The notes beneath the pieces were generated by a model. That model was not told the DNA's origin. It saw nothing but the letters and a program-made list of their open reading frames with translations, and searched no databases. Source: an uncultured Blautia sp. (GTDB lineage Bacteria > Bacillota > Clostridia > Lachnospirales > Lachnospiraceae). Taken from it: a DNA stretch of 34,645 bases. The position numbers and the translations under genes are program-made. Of the stretch, positions 28,608 through 34,645 are shown in pieces (positions within the stretch are counted from its first letter, which is position 1; each line of letters starts with the position of its first letter). The stretch lies in assembly GCA_934409175.1 (NCBI GenBank), contig CAKRVX010000015.1, positions 1 to 34,645 on the forward strand. Direction: 5' to 3'.

Positions 28608-29413
28608 TGGCATTCACAAACGACCAGCTCGAACGCTATTCCAGACATATTATTCTGAAAGAGGTTGGAGCAAAAGGACAGAAAAAACTTCTGAATTCCA
28701 GTGTTTTGATCATTGGAGCAGGCGGTCTGGGAGCTCCGGCAGCTCTTTATCTTGCAGCAGCAGGTGTGGGAACTATCGGAATCGCAGATGCAGATGAGGT
28801 AGACCTTTCCAATCTTCAGCGTCAGGTTATCCACGCAACCAAAGATATCGGAAAACCGAAGGTGCTTTCTGCAAAGGAATCTATGGAAGCCATCAATCCA
28901 GATGTGACAGTAAAAACTTATCAGACTTTCGTGGATTCCGAGACGATCATGGATCTGATCAAGGATTACGATTTTATCATTGACGGAACGGACAATTTCC
29001 CTGCCAAATTCCTGATCAACGATGCATGTGTTATGGCAAAGAAACCATTTTCCCATGCAGGTATCCTTCGTTTCCAGGGACAGTTAATGACGTATGTTCC
29101 GGGAGAAGGACCATGCTACAGATGTGTGTTCAAAGATCCGCCGCCCAAAGATGCAGTACCTACCTGTAAGCAGGCCGGCGTCATCGGAGCAATGGGAGGC
29201 GTTATCGGAAGCCTTCAGGCAATGGAAGCTATCAAATACCTTCTGGGTGTGGGGGATCTTCTTACAGGATATCTTCTTACATATGATGCGCTTACAATGG
29301 AATTCCGCAAGATCAAACTTCCGAAACATGTGAAAAACTGTCCTGTATGCGGTGAACATCCGACGATCACAGAACTGATCGATTATGAGCAGGCAGAATG
29401 TGACGGAATCTGA
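28607..29413 (+). CDS. hcyF: HesA/MoeB/ThiF-type E1-like adenylyltransferase (HcyF-like)
   Basis: A 268-residue enzyme that adenylates the carrier's C-terminus so that it can be thiolated. The nucleotide loop G-A-G-G-L-G (37-42), the D-x-D-x-V-D-L-S-N-L-Q-R motif with Arg72, the zinc cysteines C170-x2-C173 and C245-x2-C248, and P-T-C187-K-x-x-G-V-I-G are all present. The start is a GTG overlapping the carrier's stop by one base (TAGTG). Its ribosome binding site GGAGGTGG lies inside the codons for the carrier's G-G-G tail. Genes on both sides (carrier and JAMM) define its substrate. Confidence 0.9.
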   Translation: MAFTNDQLERYSRHIILKEVGAKGQKKLLNSSVLIIGAGGLGAPAALYLAAAGVGTIGIADADEVDLSNLQRQVIHATKDIGKPKVLSAKESMEAINPDVTVKTYQTFVDSETIMDLIKDYDFIIDGTDNFPAKFLINDACVMAKKPFSHAGILRFQGQLMTYVPGEGPCYRCVFKDPPPKDAVPTCKQAGVIGAMGGVIGSLQAMEAIKYLLGVGDLLTGYLLTYDALTMEFRKIKLPKHVKNCPVCGEHPTITELIDYEQAECDGI

Positions 29414-29442
29414 TTTGCAAATTAAAGGAGCTTGAAAACGTC

Positions 29443-29853
29443 ATGATTACAATGTCAAAAAATGACTATGAAATAATTTTGAAACATGCCAGAGAGAATC
29501 TTCCGGAAGAAGCCTGTGGACTGATCGCCGGAACAAAGGAAGGAAATGATAAATCCATTCAGAAGGTTTATTGTCTGACAAACGTTGACCATTCCAATGA
29601 ACACTTTTCACTGGATCCGAAAGAACAGCTGGCAGCGGTAAAGGACATGCGTGCCAACGGTCTGGTGCCTCTTGGAAACTGGCATTCCCATCCGGAAACT
29701 CCGTCCAGACCATCTGAGGAAGACAAGAGGCTGGCTTATGACAGCACAGCAAGTTATATGATTCTTTCCTTGATGGATAATGAGAATCCGGTTCTGAATT
29801 CTTTCCATATAGAAGGAACAGAATCTGAGAAAGAAGTGCTGATGCTGCTGTAA
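29443..29853 (+). CDS. hcyD: JAMM/Mov34 metallopeptidase (HcyD/Mec-like)
   Basis: A 136-residue zinc peptidase with a complete JAMM motif: Glu23 in E-E-A-C-G-L and H81-S-H83-P-x6-S91-x2-D94. Enzymes of this type beside sulfur carriers either trim the carrier's C-terminus (HcyD) or release cysteine from a carrier adduct (Mec). The upstream carrier ends in G-G-G-R, which fits trimming. AGGAG lies twelve bases before the ATG at 29443. It is followed 38 bp later by the APS reductase genes. Confidence 0.9.
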   Translation: MITMSKNDYEIILKHARENLPEEACGLIAGTKEGNDKSIQKVYCLTNVDHSNEHFSLDPKEQLAAVKDMRANGLVPLGNWHSHPETPSRPSEEDKRLAYDSTASYMILSLMDNENPVLNSFHIEGTESEKEVLMLL

Positions 29854-29891
29854 AAGATGATTTTGTGATCATCTGACGGAGGAAAGAGATT

Positions 29892-31622
29892 ATGAGAACA
29901 CAGAGAATTAGGACTGATGTGCTGATTATCGGCGGTGGAACAGCCGGCTGCTTTGCTGCCTATGTGCTGGGTCAGAAAAGCAGTAAAAAGGTGCTGATCG
30001 CAGAGAAAGCGAATATTAAACGGAGCGGATGTCTGGCGGCAGGTGTCAATGCATTAAATGCATATATTACAGAGGGAAGAGTACCGCAGGATTATGTAGA
30101 CTATGCCAAAAAGGATGCCCACGGAATCGTCAGAGAGGATCTTCTTCTTACTATGTCAGAAAGACTCAATCATGTGACAAAGGTGATGGAAGATCTTGGA
30201 CTGGTCATTCTGAAGGATGAGAATGGTAAATATGTTGCCAGAGGAAATCGAAATATTAAGATCAATGGTGAAAACATGAAACCACTTCTGGCAAAAGCTG
30301 TTGAAGAACAGGAAAATGTTACGGTTTTAAATCATGTCAACATTACAGATTACAAAACAGAAAATGGAAAGATCACCGGTGCGGTAGGATTCAATGTAAA
30401 TGAAGCTGTCTTTTATGATATTGATGCAGATGCAGTTCTCTGTGCTACAGGTGGTGCGGCAGGACTTTACAGACCGAATAATCCGGGATTTTCCAGACAT
30501 AAGATGTGGTATCCACCGTTTAACACAGGTGCAGGATATGCTATGGGACTTCTTTCCGGTGCAGAGATGACCACTTTTGAGATGCGTTTTATAGCGTTGA
30601 GATGTAAAGATACCATTGCTCCCACAGGAACTATTGCACAGGGTGTAGGAGCCAGACAGGTCAATGCGCACGGCGATATTTATGAAACAAAATATGGACT
30701 CACAACTTCTCAGAGAGTATACGGTACAGTTATGGAGAACAGAGAAGGAAACGGTCCATGTTATCTCAGAACAGAAGGTATTTCCAAAGAACAGGAACAA
30801 GATCTTTACAAGGCTTACCTGAATATGGCACCTTCCCAGACATTGAAATGGCTGGAAGCAGGCAAAGGCCCCTCTGAGGAAAATGTGGAGATTGAAGGTA
30901 CAGAACCTTATATCGTAGGCGGCCATACCGCCAGCGGTTACTGGGTGGATAACAACAGAGCTACTACCATCAGGGGACTGTACGCAGCCGGAGATGTGGC
31001 TGGCGGATGTCCACAGAAATATGTAACTGGAGCACTGGCAGAAGGCGAAATCGCTGCAGAGGCGATTCTGGAATATTTGAATGATAAAACTGATAACAAA
31101 GTATCAGCAAATAGCAGAGACCAGAAACTTTCTGAATTCGCATCAGCCAGAAAAGCTGAATACGAGTCTCATTTAAGTGCTTCCCCATCCCTGATGAATG
31201 TAGAACAGCTTGAGGAGGCCATGCAGAAAATCATGGATCAGTATGCAGGAGGAATCAGCACAGATTACAGATACAGTGAGACAAGTCTTGCGAAAGCAGA
31301 TGAAAAGATTGCAGCGTTGCTTCCTGTAGTGGATACTCTGGCGGCGGCAGATACGTATGAACTGATGCAGATTTATGAACTTCGTGAACGGCTGATCGTT
31401 TGCAGGGCAGTTATCGCACATCTGGCAGCCAGAAAAGAAACCAGATGGCACAGCTTCGGGGAGAATACAGATTATCCGAAGCAGAGCGAAGAGTGGATGA
31501 AATATGTAAATTCACGTATGGAAAACGGAGAAATCCGGATTTTATATAGAAACCTGGTCACAAAAGAGAATGCTGATAAGCAGGAAACTGATACAGCACA
31601 GAAAGGAGCAGGTGAAAAATGA
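29892..31622 (+). CDS. aprA: adenylylsulfate reductase alpha subunit (FAD-binding)
   Basis: A 576-residue flavoprotein that reduces APS to sulfite and AMP. The FAD loop reads V-L-I-I-G-G-G-T-A-G (10-19). The region P-Y-I-V-G-G-H-T-A-S-G-Y and G-L-Y-A-A-G-D-V-A-G-G-C-P-Q-K-Y are characteristic of AprA within the fumarate-reductase superfamily. It is somewhat shorter than the roughly 640 residues of dissimilatory AprA. GGAGG lies upstream. It overlaps the beta subunit gene (ATGA), and the sulfate adenylyltransferase genes follow. A fumarate reductase or succinate dehydrogenase is the alternative, but this context argues against it. Confidence 0.88.
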   Translation: MRTQRIRTDVLIIGGGTAGCFAAYVLGQKSSKKVLIAEKANIKRSGCLAAGVNALNAYITEGRVPQDYVDYAKKDAHGIVREDLLLTMSERLNHVTKVMEDLGLVILKDENGKYVARGNRNIKINGENMKPLLAKAVEEQENVTVLNHVNITDYKTENGKITGAVGFNVNEAVFYDIDADAVLCATGGAAGLYRPNNPGFSRHKMWYPPFNTGAGYAMGLLSGAEMTTFEMRFIALRCKDTIAPTGTIAQGVGARQVNAHGDIYETKYGLTTSQRVYGTVMENREGNGPCYLRTEGISKEQEQDLYKAYLNMAPSQTLKWLEAGKGPSEENVEIEGTEPYIVGGHTASGYWVDNNRATTIRGLYAAGDVAGGCPQKYVTGALAEGEIAAEAILEYLNDKTDNKVSANSRDQKLSEFASARKAEYESHLSASPSLMNVEQLEEAMQKIMDQYAGGISTDYRYSETSLAKADEKIAALLPVVDTLAAADTYELMQIYELRERLIVCRAVIAHLAARKETRWHSFGENTDYPKQSEEWMKYVNSRMENGEIRILYRNLVTKENADKQETDTAQKGAGEK

Positions 31623-31933
31623 GTATTCGGATTCAGAAAAGCAAATGCATAGGATGTGGAAAATGCATGGAAGCCTGTCCTGGAAACCTGATTATAAAGG
31701 ATAAAGAAGGAAAAGCTTTTATCCGCCAGGTAAGAGACTGCTGGGGCTGCACTTCCTGTATTAAGGAATGCAGCCGCGATGCCATCTGCTTTTTCCTGGG
31801 AGCAGATGTAGGGGGCAGAGGTGCAGACATGGTCGTGTCAGAAAAACCTGACATTTCCATATGGACAGTGGAGAAGCCGGACGGCACGAAGATCACTATT
31901 CAGGTAAACAAAAAGGATGCCAATAAATACTAG
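31619..31933 (+). CDS. aprB: adenylylsulfate reductase beta subunit (ferredoxin-type)
   Basis: A 104-residue protein with a first 4Fe-4S set C10-x2-C13-x2-C16-x3-C20 and a second set C41-x2-C44-x2-C47 with C51 and C57, typical of AprB. It passes electrons to the FAD of the alpha subunit. It lacks the long C-terminal arm of dissimilatory AprB (usually about 150 residues), which suggests an assimilatory form. The start overlaps the aprA stop by four bases. Confidence 0.87.
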   Translation: MSIRIQKSKCIGCGKCMEACPGNLIIKDKEGKAFIRQVRDCWGCTSCIKECSRDAICFFLGADVGGRGADMVVSEKPDISIWTVEKPDGTKITIQVNKKDANKY

Positions 31934-31987
31934 ATCAGATATCACTATTCAGCAGACAGATTTGACAAACAGAAGGAGGATAATGCA

Positions 31988-32887
31988 ATGAGTAACTTAT
32001 CTCATCTTGATGAGCTTGAAGCAGAAGCGATTTATATTATGCGGGAAGTAGCAGCCGAGTGTGAAAAGCCGGTTATGCTTTATTCTATAGGAAAGGACAG
32101 CTCCGTTATGCTCCATCTGGCGATGAAAGCGTTTTATCCTGAGAAGCCGCCGTTTCCGTTCCTGCACATTGATACTACCTGGAAATTTCACGAAATGATC
32201 GAATTCCGTGATAAGATTGCCAAGAAAAACGGAATTGATATGTTGGTATACACAAATGAAGAAGGTGTGAAAGAAGGAATCAATCCATTTGATCATGGCT
32301 CTGCGTACACAGATATCATGAAAACACAGGCATTAAAACAGGCCCTGACGAAATATGGTTTTACAGCTGCATTTGGCGGTGGACGCCGTGATGAAGAAAA
32401 ATCCAGGGCAAAAGAAAGAATCTTTTCTTTCCGTAATGCAGCTCAGGCGTGGGATCCGAAAAACCAGAGACCGGAAATGTGGAAACTTTATAATACTAAG
32501 ATTCATAAAGGTGAAAGTATGAGAGTATTTCCGATTTCCAACTGGACAGAAAAGGACATCTGGCAGTATATCAAACGCGAAAATATTGAAATCGTACCGT
32601 TATATTTTGCCAAAGAAAGACCTGTCATTTACAGAGACGGAAACATTATTATGGTAGATGATGACAGATTAAAACTCCGTTCGGGCGAAAAAATCGAGTA
32701 CAAAAAAGTCAGATTCCGTACACTTGGATGCTATCCGCTGACAGGTGGTATCGAATCCGAAGCAGATACACTGGACGAGATCATTGACGAGACATTAAGT
32801 GCTGTTTCCTCCGAACGTACCAGCCGTGTGATCGACCACGAGGCTGCTGGCAGCATGGAGAGAAGAAAGAGAGAGGGGTATTTCTAG
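31988..32887 (+). CDS. cysD: sulfate adenylyltransferase subunit 2
   Basis: A 299-residue ATP-pyrophosphatase-fold subunit that forms APS from sulfate and ATP together with CysN. The PP-loop S-I-G-K-D-S-S (33-39), [16 protein letters not shown] and the C-terminal R-K-R-E-G-Y-F are characteristic. Length is standard. AAGGAGG stands before the ATG. One base separates its stop from the cysN start. Confidence 0.96.
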   Translation: MSNLSHLDELEAEAIYIMREVAAECEKPVMLYSIGKDSSVMLHLAMKAFYPEKPPFPFLHIDTTWKFHEMIEFRDKIAKKNGIDMLVYTNEEGVKEGINPFDHGSAYTDIMKTQALKQALTKYGFTAAFGGGRRDEEKSRAKERIFSFRNAAQAWDPKNQRPEMWKLYNTKIHKGESMRVFPISNWTEKDIWQYIKRENIEIVPLYFAKERPVIYRDGNIIMVDDDRLKLRSGEKIEYKKVRFRTLGCYPLTGGIESEADTLDEIIDETLSAVSSERTSRVIDHEAAGSMERRKREGYF

Positions 32888-32888
32888 G

Positions 32889-34529
32889 ATGAAAGGATTA
32901 TTGAAATTTATTACATGCGGAAGTGTGGATGATGGAAAATCCACTCTGATCGGACATATTCTTTATGATGCAAAGCTTCTCTATGCAGATCAGGAAAAAG
33001 CTCTGGAACTGGATTCCAAGGTGGGAAGCCGAGGCGGCGCGATTGATTATTCACTTCTTCTGGACGGTCTGATGGCAGAACGTGAACAGGGTATCACTAT
33101 TGACGTTGCATATCGTTATTTTACAACAGACAACAGAAGTTTTATTGTTGCGGACACACCGGGACATGAAGAATATACCAGAAACATGGCAGTAGGTGCA
33201 TCATTTGCAGACCTGGCAGTTATCCTTGTAGATGCTTCTCAGGGTGTGCTGGTGCAGACAAGACGTCATGCAAGAATCTGCGCACTGATGGGAATCCGTT
33301 ACTTTGTATTTGCTGTAAACAAGATGGATCTGATCGATTACGATGAAAAACGTTTTCAGGAGATTGAGAAACAGATCGCAGATCTGGTAAAAGAATTAAA
33401 ACTTGAAAATGTAACTGTTATTCCGGTATCTGCTACAGAAGGAGATAATGTTACAAAAAAATCTGATAATATGAAATGGTATGAAGGAGATGTGCTGCTT
33501 ACTTATCTCGAAACTGTAGACATAAAGGAAGACACAGAGAAAGGCTTTTATATGCCGGTACAGAGAGTCTGCAGACCTAATCATGAATTCCGTGGATTTC
33601 AGGGACAGATTGAGAATGGAAGTATTAAAGCAGGAGATCTTGTGACTACTTTGCCAAGCAAAGAAGAGGCCCATGTAAAGAGTATTCTGGTTGGAGATAA
33701 AGAAGTTCAGGAAGCAGTGCAGGGACAGCCTGTTACTATTCAGCTTGACAGAGAAGTGGACGTTTCCCGTGGATGTGTGCTTACCATTGATTCCGGTGCA
33801 GTACTTACAGATTCTGTAGAAGCCGATATCCTCTGGATGGATGACAACACTCTTACAGACGGAAAGAATTTCTTTGTAAAGATTGGAACAAAGATGATTC
33901 CGGGGCTGATTACAAAGATCAACTATTCTGTGGATGTAAATACAGGGGAAAAGAAGAATGCCAATACTTTAAAGAAAAATGAGATTGCATCCTGTACTCT
34001 GGAATTTTCTGAAAAGATCGTGGTAGATGAATTTGAAAAACACAGAACTTTAGGGGAACTGATTCTCATCGACCGTGTTACAAATATGACCTCTGCCTGC
34101 GGTGTTGTGAGAAAAACTTTTGTTTATCAGGATAAATCTCAGATCAGTAAAGTAAACGAACAGGTTCGTGCAGGGCTGAAGGGTCAGACTCCGATTGTAG
34201 TGGAATTCCCTATAGGAAAAGAGGGTATTACACTTGATTTTGCAGAACAGGTAGAAAAAAGTCTGACCATACTTGGAAGACACACTTATCTGTATCATCC
34301 GGCAGCAAGTGAAAATTACGCGGAGACTGTCCGCCATCTGAAAGCAGCCGGGCTGATCGTACTTCTTGTTCTTGATGAAAACACTGCGAAAGATGAGAGC
34401 CTGAAAGAAATGGATGGATTTTATACAAACTGGCAGCCGGAAGGAGTTACTGTAAAAGATGCGGTAAACTTTGTGAAGAAGAAATCTGCATTTGCTGTAC
34501 AGAATGCACAGGATGGAAATTATATTTAA
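32889..34529 (+). CDS. cysN: sulfate adenylyltransferase subunit 1 with degenerate APS-kinase-like C-terminal domain
   Basis: A 546-residue GTPase that drives sulfate adenylation with CysD. The G motifs G-S-V-D-D-G-K-S-T (11-19), D-T-P-G-H (89-93) and N-K-M-D (144-147) are intact, followed by EF-Tu-like beta domains to about 430. Residues 431-546 resemble APS kinase (CysC): V-V-E-F-P-I-G-K-E-G-I-T stands where the kinase has its P-loop, and L-G-R-H-T-Y-L-Y and A-A-G-L-I-V-L-L-V match the CysC segments L-G-x-H-T-Y-L-L and A-G-L-I-V-L. The P-loop is broken, the D-G-D motif is lost, and the domain is about 60 residues short. The extension should have no kinase activity. Confidence 0.93.
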   Translation: MKGLLKFITCGSVDDGKSTLIGHILYDAKLLYADQEKALELDSKVGSRGGAIDYSLLLDGLMAEREQGITIDVAYRYFTTDNRSFIVADTPGHEEYTRNMAVGASFADLAVILVDASQGVLVQTRRHARICALMGIRYFVFAVNKMDLIDYDEKRFQEIEKQIADLVKELKLENVTVIPVSATEGDNVTKKSDNMKWYEGDVLLTYLETVDIKEDTEKGFYMPVQRVCRPNHEFRGFQGQIENGSIKAGDLVTTLPSKEEAHVKSILVGDKEVQEAVQGQPVTIQLDREVDVSRGCVLTIDSGAVLTDSVEADILWMDDNTLTDGKNFFVKIGTKMIPGLITKINYSVDVNTGEKKNANTLKKNEIASCTLEFSEKIVVDEFEKHRTLGELILIDRVTNMTSACGVVRKTFVYQDKSQISKVNEQVRAGLKGQTPIVVEFPIGKEGITLDFAEQVEKSLTILGRHTYLYHPAASENYAETVRHLKAAGLIVLLVLDENTAKDESLKEMDGFYTNWQPEGVTVKDAVNFVKKKSAFAVQNAQDGNYI

Positions 34530-34534
34530 ATAAG

Positions 34535-34576
34535 AATACCACCTCAGAGAAAATCTCTCTGCTGGTGGTATTTTTT
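34535..34576 (+). terminator. intrinsic terminator ending the sulfur operon
   Basis: AATACCACC pairs with GGTGGTATT, with an inner AGAGA/TCTCT stem, followed by a T-run. It sits a few bases after the cysN stop. Confidence 0.9.
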
Positions 34577-34590
34577 CGCTCCTGCATTTC

Positions 34591-34619
34591 TTGACAACCA
34601 ATAATCCGGGGCTTATACT
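34591..34619 (+). promoter_or_regulatory. promoter for the next gene beyond the window
   Basis: Consensus TTGACA and TATACT with a 17-bp spacer; the downstream gene lies outside the window. Confidence 0.7.
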
Positions 34620-34645
34620 CATACGGAGTTGATCAGATACAGCTG

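Noticed and set aside
29892..31622. Fumarate reductase or succinate dehydrogenase flavoprotein
   Set aside because: The superfamily is shared, but the overlapping AprB-type ferredoxin and the adjacent cysDN genes point to APS reductase.

Overview
The window looks like a chromosomal segment of an anaerobic, low-GC gut Firmicute, most likely a Lachnospiraceae relative. The reasons are the AT-rich codon use, strong AAGGAGG-type ribosome binding sites, many zinc-ribbon membrane proteins, a clostridial-type galactokinase, and an anaerobic sulfur operon built on an AsrC-like sulfite reductase. No rRNA, tRNA, CRISPR array, insertion sequence or phage gene was seen. The taxonomic placement is inference.

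Layout. (1) 1-4790: the tail of a 5-oxoprolinase subunit A (PxpA) gene; a convergent dicarboxylate/amino-acid:cation symporter whose acidic-substrate arginine is replaced; a DUF3783 protein; a LysR regulator; a zinc-ribbon membrane protein with a discoidin-like outer domain; and a convergent ProX/PrdX-type trans-editing deacylase. (2) 4830-18160: a long co-directional block that encodes a non-canonical type VII (ESX/Ess) secretion locus. It has two zinc-ribbon membrane proteins, an EssC-type FHA-FtsK ATPase, a YukD/EsaB ubiquitin-like protein, four small helical proteins (two with the same C-terminal tail), an FHA adaptor, a membrane TPR protein with a 12-copy 18-bp repeat, a Ser/Thr kinase with TM and TPR regions, and a 43-residue membrane peptide. 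No EsaA, EssA or standard EssB is present; the kinase-TM protein may fill the EssB position. (3) 18113-20640: a convergent AraC regulator and galactokinase. (4) 20650-25982: a compact operon with a TIR protein (zinc ribbon, TPR, TIR, TM), an SPFH/stomatin-like protein with seven zinc ribbons, a four-TM protein and a Crp/Fnr-family regulator. A perfect FNR-type palindrome (TTGAT-N4-ATCAA) lies just upstream of its promoter, and the regulator carries the E-x-x-S-R recognition helix that reads such sites. (5) 25996-26690: a DUF2798 membrane protein with its own promoter and terminator. (6) 26712-34576: a sulfate-to-sulfide operon with a sulfur-carrier branch: sulfite reductase, TusA-like protein, thioredoxin, HcyS/ThiS-like carrier, HcyF/ThiF-like E1, HcyD/JAMM peptidase, AprA, AprB, CysD and CysN.

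How the genes work together. In the last operon CysDN makes APS, AprAB reduces it directly to sulfite, and the siroheme reductase yields sulfide. The carrier/E1/JAMM trio probably loads that sulfide as a protein thiocarboxylate for homocysteine or cysteine synthesis. CysN carries a decayed, truncated APS-kinase domain, which fits a route that does not need PAPS. In the type VII block a kinase with two FHA proteins and a tandem acidic T-V-L-L motif suggests phospho-threonine control of secretion. The TIR-SPFH operon is the best candidate for an undescribed system: a TIR enzyme (possible NADase) tied to a membrane scaffold and to its own regulator.
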